Shown here: piece by piece, positions 34,362 through 42,776 of the stretch
Numbering within the stretch: position 1 is the first letter of the stretch
How the letters are laid out: every line of letters starts with the position of its first letter
Assembly (NCBI RefSeq): GCF_008086045.1
Contig: NZ_VSEY01000016.1
Span: 62,001 to 126,000 of the forward strand
Reading direction: 5' to 3'
Source of the DNA: Nonomuraea sp. PA05
Lineage (GTDB): Bacteria; Actinomycetota; Actinomycetes; Streptosporangiales; Streptosporangiaceae
DNA: 64,000 bases
The notes under the pieces: generated by a model
Seen by the model: the letters and a program-made list of their open reading frames with translations, nothing else
Database searches by the model: none
What the model was told of the DNA's origin: nothing
Position numbers and translations under genes: made by a program

Positions 34362-35471
34362 TCAGTCGTCCTGAGCGGGCCAGTACGTGTCACCCGCCAG
34401 GTGCAGGGCGGCGGCGCCGACCAGGCCGGCCTCCTGGCCGAGGGCGGCGGGCAGGACCTTGACACGGCGGGCGAAACCCATCCTGGCGTGCTCGCGCAGG
34501 GCCTCCTCCAGGGGGCCGAACAGGGGCTCGCCCGCCTGGGACAGGCCGCCGCCCAGGGTGATGACGTCCAGGTCGCACAGGTGGGTGGCGGAGGCGAGCG
34601 CGATGCCCAGGGCCCGGCCGGCGCGGTGCATGGCCAGGGTCGCGACGGGGTCGCCCGCGCGGGCGTCCACCGCCAACTGGCGCGCTGTAACGGGCCGATC
34701 CTCCCGATAAGCGCCGCTCTCCGCCACATCACGCACGGCCGCCGCAGGCGCGCCCGCATCACGCACGGCCGCCGCAGGCGCGCCGGCATCACGCGCCACC
34801 GCATCAGGCACGCCCCCACCGGGCACGCTCGCGCCCGGCGCGCCCGCATCACGCACCGCCGTGCCTCCCGCCGCCCCGGCCGCGCCAGGCGTCCAGCCTT
34901 GGCGCAGCGCCCAGGCGACCACCGCGGGACCCCGGGCGACGGCCTCCAGGCACCCGTGCCCGCCACACCCGCACCGGGGCCCGCCCACGGGCTCGACCAC
35001 GACGTGCCCGATGTGCCCCGCGTTCCCGGTACGCCCGTGATGCAGCCGCCCGCCGAGGATCAACCCCCCGCCGACCCCCGTGGACACCACCATCCCGAGC
35101 ATGTCGTCACTCCCCTGCCCGGCCCCCGCCCAGTGCTCGGCCACGGCCAGGCAGACGGCGTCGTTGTGCAGCCGTACCGGCGACGACGGGAACAGCGCGG
35201 CCAGCCGGGCGCGCAGCGGGAAGCCCCGCCAGCCCGGGATGTTGAGCGGCGACACCTCCCCGTCAGGCCAGCTCAGCGGCCCGCCGCAGCCCATCCCCAC
35301 CGCGTCGAAGCGGCCGGCGAGCGGCGTGAGGAGGCCGGCGAGCGTCCGCCACAGGGTCTCGGGGTCCGCGCCCTGCGGCGTGGCGGCGCGCCTGACGTCC
35401 GTCACCGTGCCGTCGCGGCCGACGAGGCCGGCCGCCATCTTGGTGCCGCCGACGTCGACGGCCAGGATCAC
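34362..35471 (-). CDS. ROK-family sugar kinase (glucokinase-like) with tandem-repeat insertion
   Basis: A 369-residue ROK kinase: phosphate-binding VILAVDVGGTKMAAG at the start, the catalytic Asp in LHNDAVCLA near residue 105, STGVGGGLI, and the zinc-binding CGCGGHGCLE motif near residue 170. The C-terminal DVITLGGGLSQAG is typical. It would phosphorylate glucose or a related sugar with ATP. Between the zinc motif and the next helix (about residues 205-250) it carries 40 residues of a ten-residue repeat resembling RDAGAPAAAV, absent from normal ROK kinases. The GTG start overlaps the FIST gene stop. No HTH is present, so it is a kinase rather than a repressor. Confidence 0.88.
   Translation of the reverse strand: MILAVDVGGTKMAAGLVGRDGTVTDVRRAATPQGADPETLWRTLAGLLTPLAGRFDAVGMGCGGPLSWPDGEVSPLNIPGWRGFPLRARLAALFPSSPVRLHNDAVCLAVAEHWAGAGQGSDDMLGMVVSTGVGGGLILGGRLHHGRTGNAGHIGHVVVEPVGGPRCGCGGHGCLEAVARGPAVVAWALRQGWTPGAAGAAGGTAVRDAGAPGASVPGGGVPDAVARDAGAPAAAVRDAGAPAAAVRDVAESGAYREDRPVTARQLAVDARAGDPVATLAMHRAGRALGIALASATHLCDLDVITLGGGLSQAGEPLFGPLEEALREHARMGFARRVKVLPAALGQEAGLVGAAALHLAGDTYWPAQDD
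34731..34850 (-). repeat. 30-bp in-frame tandem repeat within the ROK kinase gene
   Basis: Four consecutive 30-base units lie at 34731-34760, 34761-34790, 34791-34820 and 34821-34850. The first two differ at one base; the last two have diverged. Each encodes one DAGAPAAAVR-like decapeptide. The length is a multiple of three, so copy-number change would keep the frame. Confidence 0.85.
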
Positions 35472-36652
35472 GGGCCGCCGGAGGCGCTGGAGAAGACCAG
35501 CACGGACGCCGTGAACCCGTGCACGTGGTTGTGCCCCGCCACCGGCCCCACCTCCCCGGCCGCGAAGAAGCCGGCCACACCGATGGGCCCCAGCGTGTCG
35601 CGCAGGGCGACAGGGTCGTGGTCGGCCGTGCCGAACATCGCCGACCCCCGCCCGTTGCAGGAGAACAGCAGCGCACCGTCCACCTTGCCGAGCTCCTCGC
35701 GGTGGGCGTCGAGCAGGTCGTAAAGGTCCTCGTCGGCGGTGGCGGCGTCGCGCACCTGGAAGCGCACGGTCCTGCCGACCTCGACGATGTCGCCGATGGC
35801 CACGGCCTCGCGGTCGGGGTCGATGCCGATGACCCCCCTGATGAGGAAGTCGCCGCGTTCGTGGCGCTCTGCGTACTCGTCCATGGCCAGCCCGATCTGC
35901 AGCCCGGACGCGACCAGCTCGCGGTCGTCCTCGTCCAGCTCGCTGACGATGTCCTCCAGCCGGGCCAGCGCCGGTTGCCCGGCCAGCTCCAGCAGCAGGT
36001 TGTCCTCGGACGCGGTGACCACCATGCTCGGCCCGATCGGCCGGCAGCCCTGGCTGACCACGGTGCTGACCTTGACGGGCCCGCTCAGCAGCACGCCGAT
36101 GGCGCCCTCGGTGTAGATCTCGCCGTCGGCGAACAACCGTACGGATCCCCGTCCCTGCAGCCCGTTGGCCAGCCCGCCGATCAGCGGCAGCTCGCCCAGC
36201 ACGTCGACCGAGCGCTCCACGAACGCGTCCGTCGGAAAGCTGTACGGGTCGGCCAGCAGGATCGCCACGTGATCGTCGCCGCCGCGTTCCGGCAGCCCGA
36301 CGACCACGAAGCGGTCCTCCGCCGCCAGCGTCTCCAACGCGAACGTGGTCAGCCGCGCCCCCTCCAGGGTCGCCGCCCACGCGCTCACGGCGGGCGTCAG
36401 CTCCACCCCTTGGCCGTCGCCGATCACCCCGGTGGCGCTGCAGCCGATCACGTGCGCCTCGGGCGCGAGTTTCATGGCTGCCTGCCCGGCCCTGGCGACG
36501 TCGTCGGGATCGTCGCCGCAGATGAAGAAGCAGACCAGGTCGGCCTGGCCGCTGAGCCTCGACAGTGCCTGGCCGACGGCGTGTTCTGCCGCCTCCACCA
36601 GGTCGGATCCCACGGCGAGGCCGTCGGCGAAGCGGCTCGTCATCAAGGCCAC
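35468..36652 (-). CDS. FIST-domain sensory protein
   Basis: A protein of about 394 residues with FIST N (LVCFFICGDDPDDVARAG through VIGCSATGVIG and the strand-rich core) and FIST C (FLIRGVIGIDPDREAVAIGD, ALLFSCNGRG and the end VHGFTASVLVFSS). FIST domains are predicted to bind small ligands such as amino acids and usually feed signalling proteins. This one has no fused output domain. The GTG at 36652 has GGGAGG eight bases upstream; an ATG seven codons upstream (36673) has no such site. The stop overlaps the ROK kinase start, linking ligand sensing with sugar phosphorylation in one unit. Confidence 0.88.
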   Translation of the reverse strand: MALMTSRFADGLAVGSDLVEAAEHAVGQALSRLSGQADLVCFFICGDDPDDVARAGQAAMKLAPEAHVIGCSATGVIGDGQGVELTPAVSAWAATLEGARLTTFALETLAAEDRFVVVGLPERGGDDHVAILLADPYSFPTDAFVERSVDVLGELPLIGGLANGLQGRGSVRLFADGEIYTEGAIGVLLSGPVKVSTVVSQGCRPIGPSMVVTASEDNLLLELAGQPALARLEDIVSELDEDDRELVASGLQIGLAMDEYAERHERGDFLIRGVIGIDPDREAVAIGDIVEVGRTVRFQVRDAATADEDLYDLLDAHREELGKVDGALLFSCNGRGSAMFGTADHDPVALRDTLGPIGVAGFFAAGEVGPVAGHNHVHGFTASVLVFSSASGGP

Positions 36653-36814
36653 GGATCTCGCCTCCCTCGACATGTCCAAGTTCCCTAGGCCCGATTCTCC
36701 CCACTAAAGGGACAAGCACGCACACGAACCGTCACGCAATAGTCAAGATCCGAAATCTCCGCCAGATGCGAAAGTCTCTGCCACATTCCTCTCAGGGGAC
36801 GTAGTCTCGATCCC

Positions 36815-38206
36815 GTGCATCAGCCACGTATTCTCCGCGAGTTGCGAGAGAGCGGCCACGTTCATCGCACCGTCAAGGCCGAGATCCGGGAGAACCTGCT
36901 GGCCAGGCTGCGCGCGAACGAGCCGCGCTTCCCCGGCATCATCGGCTTCGACGACTCCGTCCTGCCGCATCTGGAGCGGGCCCTGCTCGCCGGGCACGAC
37001 CTGGTCCTTCTCGGCGAGCGCGGCCAGGGCAAGACCCGGCTCATCCGCACCGTCACCGGTCTGCTCGACGAATGGACGCCGGTGGTCGACGGCTGCGAGA
37101 TCAACGACCACCCGTACGCTCCGGTCTGCACGCGCTGCCAGAAGCTGGCGCGCGAGCTGGGCGACGAGCTGCCTGTGGCGTGGAAGCACCGGGACGAGCG
37201 CTACGGCGAGAAGCTCGCCACGCCCGACACCTCCGTGGGCGACCTGATCGGTGACGTCGATCCCATCAAGATCGCCGAGGGGCGCACGCTGGGCGACCCC
37301 GAGACGGTCCACTACGGCCTGGTGCCGCGCACCAACCGGGGCGTCTTCTCCGTCAACGAGCTGCCCGACCTGGCCGAACGCATCCAGGTGTCGCTGCTCA
37401 ACGTGCTGGAGGAGCGCGACATCCAGGTACGCGGCTACAACCTGCGGCTGCCTCTCGACATCCTGCTCATCGCCAGCGCCAACCCCGAGGACTACACCAA
37501 CCGCGGCCGGATCATCACGCCGCTGAAGGACCGCTTCGGCGCCGAGATCCGCACCCACTACCCGCTGACCGTCGAGCACGAGCTCGCGCTCATCCGCCAG
37601 GAGTCCGTGCCGGACATCGGCGCCGACGTGCCCGAGCACCTGGTCGAGGTGATCGCCCGCTTCACCCGGCTGGTCCGCGAGTCGACCGCCGTGGACGCCC
37701 GTTCCGGCGTGTCGGCCCGCTTCGCCATCGCCGCGGCCGAGACCGCGGCCGCCTCGGCCGTGCGCCGGGCGGCGATCACCGCCGAGGAGCAGGCGGTCAC
37801 GCGCGTGGTCGACCTGGCGTGCGTGGTGCACAGCCTGCGGGGCAAGGTGGAGTTCGAGGTCAGCGAGGAGGGCAGGGAGACCGAGATCCTGGCCCACCTG
37901 CTGCGCCGGGCCACGGCCGAGACGTTCAGGAGCCGGCTGGGCGGCATGGACCTGTCGGCGCTGACCGACAAGTTCGCCGAGGGCAACCAGGTGGAGTCCG
38001 GCGAGCTGGTGCCCGCCGGAGAGCTGCTGCACCGCATCGGCCCCGTTCCCGGGCTGGCCAAGGTGATGTCGCGGCTGGGCATGGGCGCGGGCGAGGAGTC
38101 GCCCGGCCACGCGGCGGCGGCCCTGGAGTTCGCGCTGGAGGGGCTTTACCTGATGCGGCGGCTGTCCAAGGAAGACCTTGACGGCGTAACCGTTTATCGC
38201 ACGTGA
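36815..38206 (+). CDS. MoxR/ChlI-type AAA+ ATPase
   Basis: A 463-residue AAA+ protein of the magnesium-chelatase-subunit-I/MoxR type. Walker A is GERGQGKT at 67-74, Walker B with VFSVNELPDL near 176, sensor 1 in LLIASANPEDYTN and an arginine finger near PLKDRFGAEIRTHYPL. Between Walker A and B is an insert with a CTRC pair and charged residues. Together with the VWA protein two genes on, it forms the classic ATPase-VWA pair that remodels protein complexes or inserts cofactors. It is divergent from the FIST gene. The GTG start lacks a clear ribosome site. Confidence 0.88.
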   Translation: MHQPRILRELRESGHVHRTVKAEIRENLLARLRANEPRFPGIIGFDDSVLPHLERALLAGHDLVLLGERGQGKTRLIRTVTGLLDEWTPVVDGCEINDHPYAPVCTRCQKLARELGDELPVAWKHRDERYGEKLATPDTSVGDLIGDVDPIKIAEGRTLGDPETVHYGLVPRTNRGVFSVNELPDLAERIQVSLLNVLEERDIQVRGYNLRLPLDILLIASANPEDYTNRGRIITPLKDRFGAEIRTHYPLTVEHELALIRQESVPDIGADVPEHLVEVIARFTRLVRESTAVDARSGVSARFAIAAAETAAASAVRRAAITAEEQAVTRVVDLACVVHSLRGKVEFEVSEEGRETEILAHLLRRATAETFRSRLGGMDLSALTDKFAEGNQVESGELVPAGELLHRIGPVPGLAKVMSRLGMGAGEESPGHAAAALEFALEGLYLMRRLSKEDLDGVTVYRT

Positions 38207-38269
38207 ACAAGTGGGCGGTCTCCCGCGTCATAGTGGTGAACTCATCACTTTGTTCGGGGGAGACCGTTC

Positions 38270-38998
38270 ATGCGCCTGCTCGTCGCCTTCGCCACCGCCG
38301 CCGCCTCCGTTTCCCTGAGCGTTCCCGCTGAGGCCGCCACCGCCGTGTACGGCTTCGCCTGGTCCGACGGTAAGGGGCACCTGCGGATCGAGCCCAGGAC
38401 CGCCAAGCGGGCGACCCGGACGACGTTCACGCTCAAGACCCTGCCCAAGGCCAAGGAACTGCGGCTCGACTACACCAAGGCCGCCTACGGGCGGGTCACG
38501 GTGGCGTGCGACCTGAAGGAGACCGAGGGCCGCGTCGCGGTGGACGCCAAGGGCCTGGGACGGACGAAGTGCAAGCCCGCCCACCTGGCCGAAACGCTGG
38601 GCCGGGGCCCGGTGGCCGTGCGCGTCGAGCACGCGGGCGGCAAGGCGACCAGGGTCAACGAGATCCTGGTCGGCGACTGGGGCACCCCGCGCACGGCCCG
38701 CGGCACGATCAAGCGCGTCAACGACACCACCGTGCTGTTCGCCACCGGCGGTAAGACGATCAAGCTCGGCTACACGTACACGACGGCCTTCCACCGCACG
38801 ACGGCCAGGTGCGGCGACGGCTGGCTGACCGGCAGGCCGGTCAACGCCGACAGGAACGGCCTCGGCAAGAAGCAGTGCGTGTGGACGGACCTCACCAAGG
38901 CGCTCAAGGGCGTCCGCTACCCCGTCCTGGTCAAGGTCGACTACACCCCGGGCGTGAACTCGCTGAACGAGGTGTGGGAGGTCTTCGGCGACGCCTGA
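38270..38998 (+). CDS. Secreted protein made of two homologous repeats
   Basis: A 242-residue exported protein. A signal peptide (about 1-23, ending AEAA) precedes two repeats of about 75 residues (about 62-137 and 163-240). Each repeat shows LxLxY near the start, a Cys, GR.V, GLG..(K/Q)C, a PV.V.V strand and an N-E motif before GD. The two Cys per repeat could form disulfides outside the cell. I do not recognise the family. The ATG has GGGGGAG seven bases upstream. It sits inside the ATPase-VWA pair, where a gene with this export signal is unusual. Confidence 0.75.
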   Translation: MRLLVAFATAAASVSLSVPAEAATAVYGFAWSDGKGHLRIEPRTAKRATRTTFTLKTLPKAKELRLDYTKAAYGRVTVACDLKETEGRVAVDAKGLGRTKCKPAHLAETLGRGPVAVRVEHAGGKATRVNEILVGDWGTPRTARGTIKRVNDTTVLFATGGKTIKLGYTYTTAFHRTTARCGDGWLTGRPVNADRNGLGKKQCVWTDLTKALKGVRYPVLVKVDYTPGVNSLNEVWEVFGDA

Positions 38999-39040
38999 AA
39001 CGGCCCGCTGGGGGGTTTCTCGGGTTAGCGTGGGTTTGTG

Positions 39041-40999
39041 ATGGCCTTTCGCTATGGCGAGTACCACGACGGCCCCGACCCCCTGGCTCCTCCGTACGAC
39101 GTCAGGGCGGCGCTCGACGAGATGGGCGACGCCATCCTGTCGGGCTCGACGCCGGTCCACGCCCTGCGCGACCTGCTCAAGCGCGGCCTGCCCGGCACGC
39201 AAGAGCGGCGCGGGCTCGACGACATGCTCAGGGAGGTCCGCAAGCGCCGTCGCGACCTGCGCGAGCGCGGGCGGCTCGACGGCACGCTGGAGCGCGCCAG
39301 GGCCCTGCTGGACAAGGCGATCGGGCAGGAGCGGGCCGAGCTGTTCCCCGACCCGTCGGACGACGCGCGGCTGCGGGAGGCGGGGCTCGACGCGCTGCCG
39401 GAGGACACGGCCAGCGCGATCCAGGAGCTGAGCACGTACGACTGGCGCTCGGCCGCAGCCCGCCAGACCTTCGAGGAGCTGCGGGACCTGCTGCGCAGGG
39501 AGGTCCTGGACAGCCAGTTCAAGGGCCTGCGCGACGCGCTGGCCAACCCCGACCCGCAGGCGATGGAACGCATCCGGCAGATGATGTCGGATTTGAACGA
39601 CATGCTCGACAAGGACGCCAGGGGCGAGCACACCCAGGCCGACTTCGACGCCTTCATGGACAAGCACGGCGACCTGTTCCCCGAGAAGCCGCGCAACCTG
39701 GAGGAGCTCGTCGACATCCTGGCCCGCCGCGCCGCCGCCACGCAGCGCATGCTGGCCTCGATGACGCCGCGCCAGCGCGAGGAGCTGAGCAACCTCATCA
39801 ACCAGACCCTCGACCAGGCGGGCCTGTCCGACCAGATGCGCCGGCTCGGCGAGGCCCTCTACTCCCGCCGCCCCGACCTGGCCTGGAATGCCCCGGAACG
39901 GCTCACCGGCGAAGAGCCGCTGGGCATGGGCGACGCCGTGACGGCGCTGGAGGAGCTGGCCGACCTCACCCAGCTGGAGACCGCCCTGCGCCAGGACTAC
40001 CCGGGCGCGCGGCTCGACGACATCGACGAGGCCGCCGTACGGCGTGCGCTCGGCCGCTCCGCGGTGGACGACCTGGAGGCGCTCAAGCGCATCGAGCGCG
40101 AGCTGGAGGAGCAGGGCTACCTGCTGCGCCGCCGCGGCAAGCTGGAGCTCACCCCGAAGGCCGTGCGCCGCCTGGGCGAGACCGCGCTGCGCAGGGTGTT
40201 CTCCTCGCTGGACGCGGGCCGGCGCGGCGACCACGACCAGCACGACGCGGGCTCGGCGGGCGAGCTGACCGGCTCGTCGCGGCCGTGGCGCTTCGGCGAC
40301 GAGCAGCCGATCGACGTGGTGCGCACGCTGGTGAACGGCGTCCGCAGCGGCGGCATCATGCTGGGCGACCGCGTCGGGGTGCGGCTGTCGGTCGACGACT
40401 TCGAGGTGGCCGAGACGGAGCGGCGCAGCGCCGCGGCCGTCTGCCTGCTGGTGGACCTGTCGTACTCGATGGCGCTGCGCGGCACCTGGGCCGCCGCCAA
40501 GCAGACGGCGCTGGCCCTGCAAGCCCTGGTGGCCTCCAAGTTCCCGCAGGACGCCGTGCAGATCATCGGCTTCTCCAACTACGCCAGGGTGTTGCAGCCC
40601 GACGAGCTGGCGGGCCTCGACTGGGACATGGTCCAGGGCACGAACCTGCACCACGCCCTGCTCATCGCCGGCCGCCACCTCGACCGCCACCCCGACTTCG
40701 AGCCGGTGGTGCTGGTGGTCACCGACGGCGAGCCCACAGCTCACCTCATGCGCAACGGCCGGTCGGCGTTCGAGTGGCCGCCGTCGCACGAGACGCTGGA
40801 GCTGACGCTGGCCGAGGTGGACAAGATGACCCGGCGGCGCGCGACGATCAACGTCTTCATGCTGGCGGCGGACGACCGGCTCAAGGAGTTCGTGGACGAG
40901 GTGGCCCGCAGGAACGGCGGCCGGGTCTTCTCGCCGAGCGCGGATCGGCTCGGCGAGTACGTGGTCAGCGACTTCCTGCGGCTGCGCCGAGCCCGCTGA
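39041..40999 (+). CDS. VWA-domain protein, partner of the AAA+ ATPase
   Basis: A 652-residue cytoplasmic protein. The first 400 residues are helical and highly charged (LLKRGLPGTQERRG, REVRKRRRDLRERGR). The C-terminal 200 residues are a von Willebrand A domain with the metal-binding MIDAS motif DLSYSMALRG (DxSxS), the Thr in GTNLHHAL and the Asp in VVTDGEPTAH. VWA proteins of this type bind the cognate MoxR-like ATPase (two genes upstream). The start is GTG 39038 or ATG 39041. The gap between the pair is filled by the secreted repeat protein. Confidence 0.88.
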   Translation: MAFRYGEYHDGPDPLAPPYDVRAALDEMGDAILSGSTPVHALRDLLKRGLPGTQERRGLDDMLREVRKRRRDLRERGRLDGTLERARALLDKAIGQERAELFPDPSDDARLREAGLDALPEDTASAIQELSTYDWRSAAARQTFEELRDLLRREVLDSQFKGLRDALANPDPQAMERIRQMMSDLNDMLDKDARGEHTQADFDAFMDKHGDLFPEKPRNLEELVDILARRAAATQRMLASMTPRQREELSNLINQTLDQAGLSDQMRRLGEALYSRRPDLAWNAPERLTGEEPLGMGDAVTALEELADLTQLETALRQDYPGARLDDIDEAAVRRALGRSAVDDLEALKRIERELEEQGYLLRRRGKLELTPKAVRRLGETALRRVFSSLDAGRRGDHDQHDAGSAGELTGSSRPWRFGDEQPIDVVRTLVNGVRSGGIMLGDRVGVRLSVDDFEVAETERRSAAAVCLLVDLSYSMALRGTWAAAKQTALALQALVASKFPQDAVQIIGFSNYARVLQPDELAGLDWDMVQGTNLHHALLIAGRHLDRHPDFEPVVLVVTDGEPTAHLMRNGRSAFEWPPSHETLELTLAEVDKMTRRRATINVFMLAADDRLKEFVDEVARRNGGRVFSPSADRLGEYVVSDFLRLRRAR

Positions 41000-41060
41000 G
41001 CCGGGACTCCTCCGCCTCGCCCGCCCAACTTGTCGGTGCCGGCTGGCAGACTCGCCCCTC

Positions 41061-41534
41061 ATGGACGACAACGTGCTGCTCAGAGACGTGACGGAGGCCG
41101 ACCTGGAGGTGCTCCTGGAGCACGAGCAGGATCAGGAGGCCGCGCGGCGCTCCCGGTTCCGCCCGCGCGAGCGGGAGGCGTTCATGCACCACTGGAAGAC
41201 CCGCGTCCTCGGCGACCCGACCGTGTTCGTGCAGGCCGTCATGGTGGAAGACGAGCTGGCGGGCAACGTGGTGGCCTGGTGGGAGGGCGACCGTCGCTTC
41301 ATCGGCTACTGGTTCGGCAGGGCGTTCTGGGGCCGCGGGATCGGCACCCGGGCCCTGGGGCTCTTCCTCGGTCAGGAGCGGAACAGGCCGCTGTACGCCG
41401 ATCCCTTCCACGGCAACCTGGCGTCGGTGCGGCTGCTGGAGAAGCACGGGTTCGAGCGGTCGGGCACGGTGACACACGGCGAGGACGAGCACATCCTGCT
41501 GGTGCTGCGCCAGGCTGTCGGTGCCCGTCTGTAA
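41061..41534 (+). CDS. GNAT-family N-acetyltransferase
   Basis: A 157-residue GNAT: VTEADLEVLLEHEQD helices, the acetyl-CoA-binding RAFWGRGIGTRALGLFL near residues 88-105, and DPFHGNLASVRLLEKHGFERSG near the C-terminus. The pattern resembles the RimJ/RimL branch that acetylates protein N-termini or small amines. The substrate is unknown. It lies 61 bases downstream of the VWA gene on the same strand. Its 3' end runs to eleven bases before the start of the following NTF2-like gene, suggesting they may share a transcript. Confidence 0.88.
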   Translation: MDDNVLLRDVTEADLEVLLEHEQDQEAARRSRFRPREREAFMHHWKTRVLGDPTVFVQAVMVEDELAGNVVAWWEGDRRFIGYWFGRAFWGRGIGTRALGLFLGQERNRPLYADPFHGNLASVRLLEKHGFERSGTVTHGEDEHILLVLRQAVGARL

Positions 41535-41544
41535 GGTCCGCGGC

Positions 41545-41928
41545 ATGGACGAGACCTCCAGAACCCGGCAGAGCGCGCACGCCTACGTCGAGAGCGCCGA
41601 GCGGCGCGACTGGGAGGCCTTCGCCGCCCTGCTCGCCGAGGACGTCGTGTACGAGATGCCACAGACCCGGGAGCGCATCAGCGGCAGGTCCGCCTTCCTC
41701 CGGTTCAACATGGACTATCCCGGCGACTGGCATCTGGCGGTCCGGCGGATCGTCGCGGACGGCCGGCACGCCGCGGCCTGGCTCGACACCCGCGTCGGCG
41801 ACGAGCGCCAGGACGCCTGTGTGTGGTTCGAGTTCTCCGGGGAGGGGCTGATCAGCCGGGTCACCGATTTCTGGCCCGAGCCGTACGAACCGCCGGCCGG
41901 TCGCGAGCACCTCGTGGAGCGCTGGTAG
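41545..41928 (+). CDS. NTF2-like (SnoaL-type) fold protein
   Basis: A 127-residue single-domain protein with the NTF2/SnoaL layout: HAYVESAERRDWEAFAALLAEDVVYEMPQ as the two helices and first strand, then a curved beta-sheet ending WPEPYEPP. Such proteins bind small hydrophobic ligands or catalyse isomerisations. No catalytic residues can be assigned. I prefer the ATG giving MDETSR; a GTG eight codons upstream overlaps the previous gene. The 3' end overlaps the end of the convergent MerR gene by 68 bases. Confidence 0.75.
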   Translation: MDETSRTRQSAHAYVESAERRDWEAFAALLAEDVVYEMPQTRERISGRSAFLRFNMDYPGDWHLAVRRIVADGRHAAAWLDTRVGDERQDACVWFEFSGEGLISRVTDFWPEPYEPPAGREHLVERW

Positions 41929-42727
41929 GCGGGGGCTCAGCCTCCGCCCGGGAGGCCAGATCGATGCCCGCGACCGAGCGCAGCCGCTCCTCGAACAGCA
42001 CCCTCAGCCGGGCCCAGGCCGGTCGCTCCTCCTCGCCGTGGTGGCTGAGCAGGTCGTACCGGACGGCGGCGTCGGCGCGGGACCGCAGCCCGGCCGGAAC
42101 CGGCAGCAGGTCGGGGTGGGCGACGAAGTAGTCGGCCATGGCGGTGGCCAGCTCATCCACCCGGGGGTCGTCCGGCTTCCACTCGGCGGCCTGCCACAGG
42201 AGCTTGACCAGGCGGACGTACGCGGGGTCCCGCAGGGCGCGCCCGACCTTGCCGACGTAGTCGTCGAAGCCCTCCGGCACCAGGGCCCTGACCAGCACCA
42301 GGCCCTCCCTGGCCATGGTCACGTCGGCCTCGGTGAAGCCGAACTCGGCGGCCACCTCGTCCAGCGCCTCGACCACGCGGGCGGGCAGCAGGGCGCGGTC
42401 GCCGGTGGCGAGCCTGCGCAGGGTGTCGCGGCGGGCGATCAGCTCGTCGATGCGGTCGTCGAGGCGTCGTTCCGCGTCGGTGAGCGCGGCGGCGAACCGG
42501 TCGGGGGCGGCGTCGAGCATCGTCCCGATCTCGGCCAGCGGGACGCCTGCGGCGGCCAGCGTCCTGATCTGGACCAGCCGCAGCAGGTCCGCCGGGCCGT
42601 AGCGGCGGTAGCCGGAGGTGTCGCGGCGGGGCTCGTCGATGAGGCCGTGCTTGTGGTAGTGCCGCACGGCCTTCACCGTGACGCCGGCGAACGCCGCCGC
42701 CTGGCCGATGGTGACGCCGACCGTCAT
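41861..42727 (-). CDS. MerR-family transcriptional regulator
   Basis: A 288-residue regulator. The N-terminal MerR winged helix shows TIGQAAAFAGVTVKAVRHYHKHGL and YRRYGPADLLRLVQIRTL. A coiled-coil (about 75-110) is followed by a larger effector domain of about 150 residues, TipAS/BmrR-like in size. It lacks the Cys set of metal-sensing MerR proteins, so a small-molecule effector is likely. The C-terminal 68 bases overlap the NTF2-like gene on the other strand. The alpha/beta hydrolase gene lies 49 bases upstream on the same strand, so regulator and enzyme may be one unit. Confidence 0.88.
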   Translation of the reverse strand: MTVGVTIGQAAAFAGVTVKAVRHYHKHGLIDEPRRDTSGYRRYGPADLLRLVQIRTLAAAGVPLAEIGTMLDAAPDRFAAALTDAERRLDDRIDELIARRDTLRRLATGDRALLPARVVEALDEVAAEFGFTEADVTMAREGLVLVRALVPEGFDDYVGKVGRALRDPAYVRLVKLLWQAAEWKPDDPRVDELATAMADYFVAHPDLLPVPAGLRSRADAAVRYDLLSHHGEEERPAWARLRVLFEERLRSVAGIDLASRAEAEPPPTSAPRGARDRPAVRTARARNR

Positions 42728-42776
42728 GATCGCCGGATCATCAGGTGCCTCACCGGCCCGATGTTGGCGCGGGTCA

